Shown: positions 44,688 through 52,318 of the stretch, one piece after another
Numbering within the stretch: position 1 is the first letter of the stretch
Layout of the letters: each line of letters begins with the position of its first letter
Source: [Clostridium] scindens ATCC 35704
Lineage (GTDB): Bacteria; Bacillota; Clostridia; Lachnospirales; Lachnospiraceae
Assembly (NCBI RefSeq): GCF_004295125.1
Contig: NZ_CP036170.1
Coordinates: 1,359,501-1,423,500 of the forward strand
Length of the DNA: 64,000 nucleotides
Direction: 5' to 3'
Translations under genes and position numbers: made by a program
Notes under the pieces: model-generated
Seen by the model: the letters and a program-made list of their open reading frames with translations, nothing else
Told to the model about the DNA's origin: nothing
The model's database searches: none

Positions 44688-46061
44688 CTATATATTTTTC
44701 AGCGCTTCCACGATCGTTGTCAGATCCATGCCATGGGAGGCTTTGACCAGTACGTTGTCGCCGTCTTTAATGAGATCTTTCATGGCATCCAGAAAGTCCG
44801 CCTTGTTCTCGAACCAAAGTCCCCGGGTAGAGGAAGAACCGTTTGTGGCGCCGTCTACCAGTTCCTTTGCCAGGTGGCCGATCCCGCATACCAGGTCGAT
44901 GCCGTGGGCAGCAGCGTATTCGCCTACTTCCCGGTGAAGTACTTTCTCGTTATTTCCAAGTTCGCCCATGTTGCCAAGGACGGCAACTTTTCGTCCAATG
45001 GCCATATCCAGAACGTCGATAGCGGCCTTCATGGATACCGGATTGGCATTGTAGCAGTCGTCCAGGATGATCAGGCGATCCGTCTTGATGATGTTGTTGC
45101 GTCCCGGGATGGAAGGCAGCCCTTCGATTCCGGCCTTGATCTCTTCGGAAGTCAGATGAAGGGTATAGCCTACTGCCGCGCCTGCCAATGCATTGGAGAT
45201 CATGTGGGTGCCTGGCAGGGGAACGACGCATTCAAAGGAGTATTCATCCGGCAGATGGATCGTGCAGGAGGTTCCTCTAAGCCCCATGGGCTGGATATTG
45301 TCAGCATAGAACTGGCAGTTATCTCCAAGTCCGAAAAGTATAGGAGTGGCGCCTTTGATTGGGCCAGCCTGCGAGAGAAGGTCATCGTCTCCGTTAAATA
45401 TGATGGTTCCGCCATCCTTCATATCCTGAATCATCTTCGACTTCTCCTGGAGAATGCCTTCGCGGGTCTTGAAGAATTCCAGGTGCGCAACGCCGATATT
45501 GGTAATGACGCAGATATCCGGGCTGGCAACCGAAGAGAGGCGGCGCATCTCGCCGAAATGGTTGACGCCCATTTCCAGTATGGCCACCTGATGATCTTCG
45601 TTCAATTCAAAGATTGTAAGAGGAAGTCCCCACTCGTTATTGAAGTTGCCAATGGTCTTGTGTACCTTATATTTCTGGGCGACTACAGAAGCGATCATCT
45701 CTTTGGTGCTTGTCTTTCCCACGCTTCCGGTAATTCCCACAACCTTGACGTCAAAGGAATCCCGGTACAGTTTGGCAATATCAAGAAGCGCTTGTCCGGT
45801 GGATTCTACCAGGATGTAAGAGAAATCCGTATCTCCAAGGTCTTCGTGGGAAATGACGCATAATGCGCCTTTTTCTATAGTATCAGGGATGAACTGATGG
45901 GCATTGACATTCTCGCCGTCTATTGCGACGAACAGATAATCCTTCTGTACCTTCCGACTATCGATCACTACTCCTCCTACTTCCCTGCCCAGCTTGCTTT
46001 CGTCTCCGTGATAGACGCCTTTACAGGCTTTGGTAATGTTTTCTAGGGTAAGGTTCTTCAT
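44688..46061 (-). CDS. murF: UDP-N-acetylmuramoyl-tripeptide--D-alanyl-D-alanine ligase
   Basis: A 457-residue Mur ligase that adds D-Ala-D-Ala to the peptidoglycan precursor in the cytosol. It has the MurF N-terminal domain (GGVVIDSRKVQKDYLFVAIDGENVNAHQFI), ATP loop GITGSVGKTSTKEMIASV, NFNNEWGLPLTIFEL, EMGVNHFGEM, and the substrate segment ILDDCYNANPVSMKAAIDVL. AAGGAGG precedes the ATG. It lies just downstream of ddl, which makes its D-Ala-D-Ala substrate; the 70-base spacer holds a hairpin. Confidence 0.96.
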   Translation of the reverse strand: MKNLTLENITKACKGVYHGDESKLGREVGGVVIDSRKVQKDYLFVAIDGENVNAHQFIPDTIEKGALCVISHEDLGDTDFSYILVESTGQALLDIAKLYRDSFDVKVVGITGSVGKTSTKEMIASVVAQKYKVHKTIGNFNNEWGLPLTIFELNEDHQVAILEMGVNHFGEMRRLSSVASPDICVITNIGVAHLEFFKTREGILQEKSKMIQDMKDGGTIIFNGDDDLLSQAGPIKGATPILFGLGDNCQFYADNIQPMGLRGTSCTIHLPDEYSFECVVPLPGTHMISNALAGAAVGYTLHLTSEEIKAGIEGLPSIPGRNNIIKTDRLIILDDCYNANPVSMKAAIDVLDMAIGRKVAVLGNMGELGNNEKVLHREVGEYAAAHGIDLVCGIGHLAKELVDGATNGSSSTRGLWFENKADFLDAMKDLIKDGDNVLVKASHGMDLTTIVEALKNI

Positions 46062-46095
46062 TTTCCTTGTCCTCCTTATTTTGTGAAAATACGAC

Positions 46096-46124
46096 CAGGC
46101 CTCTGCCCCAAGGGCAAAGACCTG
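46096..46124 (-). other. Hairpin between ddl and murF
   Basis: CAGGCCTCTGCCC (46096-46108) pairs with GGGCAAAGACCTG (46112-46124), 13 pairs with two G-T pairs. On the minus strand it is followed by GTCGTATTTTCAC, a poor T-run. It may be a weak or partial terminator, or an RNA processing site. Confidence 0.5.
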
Positions 46125-46131
46125 ACAGTTT

Positions 46132-47202
46132 CTAGTCTTGGTAGCGTGTTTTCATGGATTCTTCAATAATTAACTCGCACAGGTCGCCATAATCCACTCC
46201 GATGGCTCTGGCTGATTTGGGAATCAAACTGGCCGGAGTCATGCCTGGCAGGCCGTTCATTTCCAGACAGTAGAACTTTCCATCCGTCTCATCGACAATG
46301 AAGTCGGCGCGGGCATAGACATCCATGTGCAGCACCCGAAAAGCCTTCTCGCCCGCACGCTGGATCTTTGCCTGAGTCTTATCATCCAGGGATACCGGCG
46401 GACAGAGTTCCTGAGCGCCGCCGTCCTGATACTTATTCTCGTAATTGAAGATTCCGTCTTTTGGAATGATCTCGATCAGCGGAAGGGCCTTTCCTGCGAT
46501 GATGCTGCAGGCATACTCACGTCCTTTGATATAAGGCTCGATGACGACTTCGTCTTCGTGATTTACATCAAAGGAGCAGCGGATGGCTTCCCGATATTCC
46601 TCCTCTGTATGAACAATATATACTCCGATGCTGGAACCGCCGGAACATGGCTTTATGACAAGCGGCAGGTAGTAGCCCAGCTTCTCAAGGGGAGTATCCT
46701 TGGTGTTACGGTTCAGGGAAGTGCCTCTTGGCGTAGGCACGCCGGAACGCTTGAAGATCTGCTTGGCAACCAGTTTATCCATGGACAGGGCACAACCAAA
46801 GGAATTGGGACCTGTATACTTGATTCCAAGAATATCGAAAGTTGCCTGGAGTTTCCCATTTTCTCCAACAGAGCCGTGAAGCCCCATAAATGTTATGTCA
46901 GCAATACGGCATAGGTCGATAACATTCGGGCCAAGGTAACAGTCGGACTGGTCCGGGCGCGAAGCCCTCAGCGCTTCAAGGTCAGGCGTGGTAGTCTTGA
47001 TGCCCTCTGCGATCTCAAGCCCGCCGCCAGGCAGGTCGAATACCTCTTCCAGTTTATCGGGATCATAAGGTAATCCGAAGAACACATCCAGCAGATATGC
47101 CTTGTGCCCTTTTTCTCTCAGAGTTCTGCAAATACCGGCGCCTGATATGAGCGACACGTCGCGTTCAGGGCTGAGTCCTCCTGCTAAAACAATAATTTTC
47201 AT
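46132..47202 (-). CDS. ddl: D-alanine--D-alanine ligase
   Basis: A 356-residue ATP-grasp ligase that makes D-Ala-D-Ala for cell-wall precursors. It starts MKIIVLAGGLSPERDVSLISG, with the conserved Glu. GLHGSVGENGKLQ, YTGPNSFGCALSMDKLVAKQIF, VIKPCSGGSSIGV and YARADFIVDETDGKFYCLEMNGLPGMT follow. It is 16 bases after pncB and upstream of murF. Whether it is a D-Ala or D-Lac type enzyme cannot be settled by eye. Confidence 0.95.
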   Translation of the reverse strand: MKIIVLAGGLSPERDVSLISGAGICRTLREKGHKAYLLDVFFGLPYDPDKLEEVFDLPGGGLEIAEGIKTTTPDLEALRASRPDQSDCYLGPNVIDLCRIADITFMGLHGSVGENGKLQATFDILGIKYTGPNSFGCALSMDKLVAKQIFKRSGVPTPRGTSLNRNTKDTPLEKLGYYLPLVIKPCSGGSSIGVYIVHTEEEYREAIRCSFDVNHEDEVVIEPYIKGREYACSIIAGKALPLIEIIPKDGIFNYENKYQDGGAQELCPPVSLDDKTQAKIQRAGEKAFRVLHMDVYARADFIVDETDGKFYCLEMNGLPGMTPASLIPKSARAIGVDYGDLCELIIEESMKTRYQD

Positions 47203-47218
47203 AAATAATAGTCTCCTT

Positions 47219-48676
47219 CTAGTCTGTCATGCTCATTTGATCCAACAAGGATTTCTTCACTTCATAAAGCTTAGGGGATAGATCCACGTATACTTGATGC
47301 GGATAGAAGAGACGCTTGGTCTCATCCCACAGTGTCTTCTTTTCATTCCTGCAGTATTCGGCGATCTCCATTACTGACGGAGACTTGTATATGCACGCTC
47401 CATTCTTGAATACCGGTACCAGAATCTCGCGCATGATGTAAGAGCCGCCCGAAAGCTTCGTCTTTTTCCAAGTCTCGATGGGATCGAAGAGAAGCATATC
47501 CTCATCCGTGTTAAATGTCTCGCCAACGAAGCAGATCAAGTCGGCTTTTACTTTGCCTGTTGTTTTATCATATATCCGATAGATGGTTTTGTTACCAGGA
47601 TTGGTAATTTTTTCTGTATTTTCCGATATCTTTATCTTAGGCTCGAATGCGCCATCCTCCTCTGACTGGATGGCAGCAAGTTTGTATACGCCGCCGAAAG
47701 AAGGGCAGTCCTTGGAAGTGATCAGGTTTGTTCCAACGCCCCAGGAATCAATGGCAGCGCCCTGCATCTTCAAGTCATGGAGCAAGTACTCGTCCAGATC
47801 ATTCGAAGCGCAGATGGATGCATCGGCAAACCCTGCCTCGTCAAGCATCTTGCGGGCTTCTTTGGAAAGATAGGCAAGGTCGCCGCTGTCTAAGCGGATG
47901 CCATACTTCTTAAATGGCTTTCCAGCCTCTTTAAACTCCTGGAATACCCGGATTGCATTTGGGACTCCGGACTTTAATGTATCATAGGTATCTACCAGAA
48001 GAGTACAGTTATCCGGATACATATCCGCATAGTTCTTGAAAGCAGTATATTCATCCGGGAAACTCATAATCCAGCTGTGTGCATGGGTTCCCATAACCGG
48101 AACATCAAAGAGCTTGCCAGCAAGAACATTAGAGGTTCCTACGCATCCGCCGATCATAGCGGCCCTTGCTCCATACAGGCCTGCGTCCGGCCCCTGCGCC
48201 CTTCTTAATCCAAATTCCATGATACCATCGCCATTGGCGGCAAATACCACGCGGGAGGTCTTGGTGGCGATCAGAGACTGATGGTTGATAATGTTCAAAA
48301 TTGCCGTCTCTACCAGCTGTGCTTCCATAATCGGCGCAATTACCTTTAGGATGGGCTCTTTTGGGAAGATTACCGTTCCCTCGGGAATCGCGTAGATATC
48401 TCCGCTGAAATGGAACCCGCTCAAGTAATGCAGGAAGTCTTCGTTGAAGATTCCCAAGCCTCTTAAGTAGTCAACGTCCTCATAGGTAAAGTTCAGATTC
48501 TTGATATAATCAATGACCTGATCAAGCCCGGCGCAAACAGAATAGCCGTTGTTGCTGGGATTCTGGCGGAAGAATACATCGAATATGACCTTCTCGTTCT
48601 GTCCCTTTGCGTAATATCCTTGCATCATCGTTAATTCATACAAGTCTGTCAGCAAAGTTAGATCTTGTCTGTTCAT
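47219..48676 (-). CDS. pncB: Nicotinate phosphoribosyltransferase
   Basis: A 485-residue enzyme of NAD salvage that joins nicotinate to PRPP. It begins with DLTLLTDLYELTMMQGYY and has VIFDVFFRQNP, TKTSRVVFAANGDGIMEFGLRRAQG, GTHAHSWIMSFPDEYTAF, IRLDSGDLAYLSKEARKM and SWGVGTNLITS, all typical. It is the first gene of the pncB-ddl-murF-HAD string, with a good promoter about 75 bases upstream, shared as a divergent region with the YcxB-like gene. Confidence 0.95.
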   Translation of the reverse strand: MNRQDLTLLTDLYELTMMQGYYAKGQNEKVIFDVFFRQNPSNNGYSVCAGLDQVIDYIKNLNFTYEDVDYLRGLGIFNEDFLHYLSGFHFSGDIYAIPEGTVIFPKEPILKVIAPIMEAQLVETAILNIINHQSLIATKTSRVVFAANGDGIMEFGLRRAQGPDAGLYGARAAMIGGCVGTSNVLAGKLFDVPVMGTHAHSWIMSFPDEYTAFKNYADMYPDNCTLLVDTYDTLKSGVPNAIRVFQEFKEAGKPFKKYGIRLDSGDLAYLSKEARKMLDEAGFADASICASNDLDEYLLHDLKMQGAAIDSWGVGTNLITSKDCPSFGGVYKLAAIQSEEDGAFEPKIKISENTEKITNPGNKTIYRIYDKTTGKVKADLICFVGETFNTDEDMLLFDPIETWKKTKLSGGSYIMREILVPVFKNGACIYKSPSVMEIAEYCRNEKKTLWDETKRLFYPHQVYVDLSPKLYEVKKSLLDQMSMTD

Positions 48677-48748
48677 TTCTCTTTAATACTCCTTTTTATC
48701 TGGCAGTGTAACCAACTGCATTATAATTATGAATGTAAATTCCGTTAT

Positions 48749-48777
48749 ATTATAGCACTTGAACGGTAAAATGTAAA
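48749..48777 (-). promoter_or_regulatory. Promoter of pncB-ddl-murF
   Basis: On the minus strand: TTTACA (48777-48772), 17-base spacer, TATAAT (48754-48749, perfect). Confidence 0.75.
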
Positions 48778-48792
48778 AGAAAAAAGTAGACC

Positions 48793-48821
48793 TTGTAGAA
48801 CAGTTTGATTCATACTATAAT
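48793..48821 (+). promoter_or_regulatory. Promoter of the YcxB-like gene
   Basis: TTGTAG (48793-48798), 17-base spacer, TATAAT (48816-48821, perfect). AAGGAGGA and the ATG at 48861 follow. Confidence 0.7.
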
Positions 48822-48860
48822 AATAAAACAAGTATGAAAGAAAATAAGGAGGAGTCGGAA

Positions 48861-49454
48861 ATGACCCCAGTTTATGAAGTAAGGACAAAACATACAGAGC
48901 AAGTTCTGAAAGATTTTATCTCATTTAAAGAAGCTGAAAGGAATGCGCATATCACTTTCCGTATCGTGATGCTTGGTATCTGCGACGTTACCCTGGCGTA
49001 TCTGGGAAAGGGATCTGCGTTGACCTATATATTCGGGATCCTGGCAGTTCTGACATTTGCGTTTGCGCTGGCAAGAAAGCCTATCGGCGTACGCCGGCTG
49101 GCTAAGGCAGACAAGAATTATCAGAACCAGAGCGAGATACACTTTATCTTTGGAGAGAGCGAATTTCGGATAGAGAATCCGGATGCAGGGGATCCGCAGA
49201 GGGTCAAGTATGGAGAAGTGGCGTTCATGTATACGGATAACAAGTACTATTATATTAATGTTAACAACGAAGACATGCATATGATTCCCAAGGAAGATTT
49301 CACGCTTGGCAGTCCAGAAGGATTCTACGATTTTATCATGGATAAGACCGGAAAGCAGCTGAAGCCTTTGAAACTTACCTGGAAGATGAAGACCAGCATA
49401 CTAAAGCAGGCATGGATGGAAGTCCAGAGCCAGAAGAATACAGATAAGAAATAG
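48861..49454 (+). CDS. YcxB-like membrane protein
   Basis: A 197-residue protein with two adjacent membrane helices (about residues 35-70: HITFRIVMLGICDVTLAYLG, then SALTYIFGILAVLTFAFAL). A cytoplasmic beta-rich domain containing YGEVAFMYTDNKYYYINVNN and DMHMIPKEDF follows, the pattern of YcxB-like proteins. The start at MTPVYEVRT is chosen because AAGGAGGA lies 7 bases upstream; the earlier ATG at 48834 has no site. Function unknown. A bidirectional terminator separates it from the convergent acyltransferase. Confidence 0.75.
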   Translation: MTPVYEVRTKHTEQVLKDFISFKEAERNAHITFRIVMLGICDVTLAYLGKGSALTYIFGILAVLTFAFALARKPIGVRRLAKADKNYQNQSEIHFIFGESEFRIENPDAGDPQRVKYGEVAFMYTDNKYYYINVNNEDMHMIPKEDFTLGSPEGFYDFIMDKTGKQLKPLKLTWKMKTSILKQAWMEVQSQKNTDKK

Positions 49455-49466
49455 GACAAGATGGCA

Positions 49467-49504
49467 AAGAACCAGACGCTTATACAAGCGCCTGGTTCTT
49501 TTTG
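49467..49504. terminator. Bidirectional terminator
   Basis: AAGAACCAGACGCT (49467-49480) pairs with AGCGCCTGGTTCTT (49487-49500), with one A-C mismatch near the loop, followed by TTTT. It overlaps the stop of the minus-strand acyltransferase gene, whose own T-run would be weak. Confidence 0.8.
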
Positions 49505-50214
49505 ATTGTTTCTAATATGATATCCTGGCAATAGTCCCCGATATGCTTGCGGGTCTCCTTGTCGAGATCCTTTGGATAGATCGGCTTGCCATATTCCAGG
49601 ATTACGTGCACCTTCTTGATTCTCGGAAACTGCTTCTCGAAGATGGAGATGGTGTTGTTCATGGACATGGGAACGATCGCGCACCCGGTCTTCTCGGCAA
49701 TCTTAAAAGAGCCGTTATGGAAGGGAAGGATGCTGAGTTCCTCGCCGTCATTGCGGGTTCCTTCCGGAAAGATACAGATAGAGACGCCTTTCTTTACATA
49801 ATCAATGGCAGTCAGGATCGTCTTAAGGCCTTCCTTCGGGTTATCCCTGTCAAGGAAAAGACAGTACAGCCGCTTCATCCAGTCCCGCAGCAGGGGATAC
49901 TTAAGCATCTCCTTCTTGGCAATATATCCGGTGAGCCTTTGGCAGCGGGAATAAGTAAGCAGAATGTCAAAGTAACTTCTATGGTTGCCGATAAAAAGCA
50001 CGGGCTCATCCGGAATATTCTCCTCGCCAATCACGGTCACATGCACGCCGGATATTTTAAGAATCACCTTAAAAGCCCATTGTACCATCCGCAGGCTTTG
50101 GTAATCGCAGGCCTTCTTATTGAATTTTCCAATTAGCCACTCGACTCCGAGCACGGGTATTCCAAGTACCAGGTAAAGACCTAAGAATAGAACTACAAAT
50201 ATAAATCTTATCAT
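49480..50214 (-). CDS. plsC: 1-acyl-sn-glycerol-3-phosphate acyltransferase (PlsC family)
   Basis: A 244-residue membrane-bound acyltransferase of phospholipid synthesis. The catalytic HX4D motif is in FIGNHRSYFDILLTY, and the glycerophosphate-binding motif is FPEGTRNDGEELS, followed by FHNGSFKIAEKTGCAIVPM. An N-terminal hydrophobic segment (FIFVVLFLGLYLVLGIPVLG) anchors it. It lies 78 bases downstream of the small cupin regulator gene on the same strand, so read-through from the bai regulator genes is possible, but nothing ties it to bile acid metabolism. Confidence 0.9.
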   Translation of the reverse strand: MIRFIFVVLFLGLYLVLGIPVLGVEWLIGKFNKKACDYQSLRMVQWAFKVILKISGVHVTVIGEENIPDEPVLFIGNHRSYFDILLTYSRCQRLTGYIAKKEMLKYPLLRDWMKRLYCLFLDRDNPKEGLKTILTAIDYVKKGVSICIFPEGTRNDGEELSILPFHNGSFKIAEKTGCAIVPMSMNNTISIFEKQFPRIKKVHVILEYGKPIYPKDLDKETRKHIGDYCQDIILETIKKNQALV

Positions 50215-50291
50215 CCGTATAACCTCTCAATCCAGATATTTTAGTCATAGAATAATTATCCTCCATACGGAAAAAGATGTAAAGGACAAAA

Positions 50292-50837
50292 CTAATATTT
50301 CTCAGGTTTTCGGAAAAAAGTCTTCTGAAGGAAGCCCATCAGCCTCATGCTCAGGAGGAATTCGGTCATTCCGCCTTTCTGACAGTGACGTGCGGACGTC
50401 TCAACCAGGGCGTCGACCACCTTCTCCGTGCGATCCCGCAGTTCCCCGGTCAGATGCGCGGTCAGGGGCTCTGTTGCCAGGGTCAATTCTGAGAAATGGT
50501 AGTAAGGGTTAGCGGCCATATAAAGGAAGGTGTCGTAACTAAAGCGGCACTGTTCTACCTTCATGGGCCCGTCTCCCGGAAAGAACTGGAAATAATGGTA
50601 AGCGCCCAAGCACATAAGCGTCCCCCGGCTAACCGGATATTCCCGGGTGTTGACTACAATCTTGCCGTTACTGTCGCGGAAATACAGCAGGGTGATGCCG
50701 CTGTTCTTTTTCAGGACCGTCTGCGATGTAACGATCTTGCTTACGGCAGTCACCGGAAACTGGAAGTCTTCTTTGGAGTAGTATTTCGCGCTTGCAAAAA
50801 GCGGCGGGTAATTGATGGAGTTTTTAGACTTTGTCAT
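50292..50837 (-). CDS. barB: Cupin sensor-domain protein without DNA-binding domain (bai-linked, barB-like)
   Basis: A 181-residue protein that resembles only the N-terminal cupin sensor part of AraC-family regulators (SGITLLYFRDSNGKIVVNTREYPVSRGTLMCLGAYHYFQF). No AraC helix-turn-helix follows, and only 77 bases separate its stop from the next gene, so none fits. Its ATG overlaps the stop of the large AraC regulator gene by four bases, so the two are translated together. It may bind a ligand and act on that partner protein. The name barB follows the naming I recall for bai-linked regulators and is less certain than the description. Confidence 0.7.
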   Translation of the reverse strand: MTKSKNSINYPPLFASAKYYSKEDFQFPVTAVSKIVTSQTVLKKNSGITLLYFRDSNGKIVVNTREYPVSRGTLMCLGAYHYFQFFPGDGPMKVEQCRFSYDTFLYMAANPYYHFSELTLATEPLTAHLTGELRDRTEKVVDALVETSARHCQKGGMTEFLLSMRLMGFLQKTFFRKPEKY

Positions 50838-52066
50838 TGGTTTTCACCTCCCCGGTTGAGACTTCGGTATTCGCCAGGCGTCATCTGATAGAGTTTATGA
50901 AAGGCCCTGGAAAAGGAGCGGCTGCAGTTGAATCCCACATTAACCGCAATATCCAGCACCGGAAGATTCGTGGTAAGCAGAAGGGCGGCAGCATGCCGCA
51001 GCCTGGTAAGGACGGTGATGTCCTTGTAGGAAGCGCCGAATTTCTCCTGGACCAGTTCCCGGATAACGCTCTCGGACAGATAAAGGGATTTGGAGGTATC
51101 CTTGATGTCGATGGGAGATGAAAAGCTTGCATAGGAGTGATTCAGCACATCCATCAGCATCTGACTCATGATCATGCCCCGGTATACTTTCTCCCCGCTC
51201 TCCAGCATCTGCTTGCGGTATTCCAGAGGCGTCGTCCCAGTATATTTCTTAAAGATGCGATAAAAGGCAACTTCCGAGGAGAATCCGGAATGCTCGGCCA
51301 CGTACGACAGTGACATATCTTCGTAGAGAAGCGCGCCGGAAGCAATGTTTACCCGTACGCGATTCAGCGTGTGGGCAAAGTTGTAGCCGCTGATATTGCG
51401 CAGTTCCCGGTTCAGCGTAGAGGCGCTGGTAGAGAAGCGCTCAGCCACGCTCTCGGCCGTAATGTCCTCGGCAAAATGGGAGCCGATATAAAGAGTTGCC
51501 TGCCATCCAAGAGGCCAGTCCCGGCTCTGGTCTTCCTGGTTTTGACGGATACTGTGCTTGATGAAAAAGTATGAAAACTGTCCGAGAATAGAGACCTTTA
51601 TCAGGGAACTGCCAGGGTCGAAGCAGGAATCTTCCTTTTCAAATTCATCGTATAAATCCCGGATCTTTTGCAGATATTCTCCTTCCAGCCGGATAACGGG
51701 GAGGGCGACCATAATGGCATCCACCGTATCAGGGCTTGGCTCCCTGAGCGCCAGAAAGGAAGAGAGCGGATAGTCATACACGCAGATGGACAACTCAAGG
51801 GGATCGTCGGAATCCGCCTTGATCGTGAACGTGTGGTACGACTGAAGCCAGACGAAGGTACCCTGTTCAAATGGGAATTCTACGCCATTGATCGTGATTG
51901 TGCCGCGTCCGGAATTCACCAGTATGAACAAGGATTCGTTCTCACAGATGGGCGGGGTGATGTCGCTGATGGTATGCTTCTGCAGGCGCAGATATTTGTC
52001 CTTTCCGGTAAAGACCGAATGGACAGGGCTGCCACATATCGGCCTGGATTTTATTGTGTTTGGCAT
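50834..52066 (-). CDS. barA: AraC-family regulator with two tandem DNA-binding domains (divergent to bai operon)
   Basis: A 410-residue regulator with a cupin sensor domain (about residues 45-125: GRGTITINGVEFPFEQGTF) and two consecutive AraC/XylS helix-turn-helix regions. The first runs from ITAESVAERFSTSASTLNREL through GFSSEVAFYRIFKKYTGTTPLEYRK (about 195-295). The second runs from LYLSESVIRELVQEKF through VGFNCSRSFSRAFHKLYQMTPGEYR (about 325-403). Most AraC proteins have only one. AAGGAG precedes the ATG. It is divergent from baiB across a 252-base spacer, the expected site for bile-acid-responsive control. The name barA is from memory of the bai literature. Confidence 0.85.
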   Translation of the reverse strand: MPNTIKSRPICGSPVHSVFTGKDKYLRLQKHTISDITPPICENESLFILVNSGRGTITINGVEFPFEQGTFVWLQSYHTFTIKADSDDPLELSICVYDYPLSSFLALREPSPDTVDAIMVALPVIRLEGEYLQKIRDLYDEFEKEDSCFDPGSSLIKVSILGQFSYFFIKHSIRQNQEDQSRDWPLGWQATLYIGSHFAEDITAESVAERFSTSASTLNRELRNISGYNFAHTLNRVRVNIASGALLYEDMSLSYVAEHSGFSSEVAFYRIFKKYTGTTPLEYRKQMLESGEKVYRGMIMSQMLMDVLNHSYASFSSPIDIKDTSKSLYLSESVIRELVQEKFGASYKDITVLTRLRHAAALLLTTNLPVLDIAVNVGFNCSRSFSRAFHKLYQMTPGEYRSLNRGGENQ

Positions 52067-52130
52067 GGTTATGCTCCTTCCTTAACTAGGCGAGTCTGAA
52101 AATTATGTGAGAAGTTACAATTCTGATAGT

Positions 52131-52158
52131 ATTATAGCACGTTTTGTCCCTTAATCAA
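52131..52158 (-). promoter_or_regulatory. Promoter of the bai regulator genes
   Basis: On the minus strand: TTGATT (52158-52153), 16-base spacer, TATAAT (52136-52131, perfect). Confidence 0.7.
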
Positions 52159-52318
52159 TTAGATATTACCAACAAAAAGTAATCTTTACTATTGTAAGAT
52201 GCCACGAAATTATCCGATATTGTAACAGGTAAAAATGTTAAAGTTATATCAAGCAAAAGAAGAAAATGTTGAAAAAATGTACAAATAGCACGTAGAAAAG
52301 ATATTAAGCATTAAGAAA
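52159..52318 (+). promoter_or_regulatory. bai operon control region
   Basis: A/T-rich spacer between the divergent regulator and baiB. A possible promoter is TTGAAA (52269-52274) with TAGAAA 18 bases later; both boxes are poor, as expected for an activator-dependent promoter. I find no clean regulator binding repeat by eye. Confidence 0.5.

Noticed and set aside
44682-45863. 393-codon plus-strand open frame opposite murF
   Set aside because: Shadow of murF; no motif and no ribosome site.
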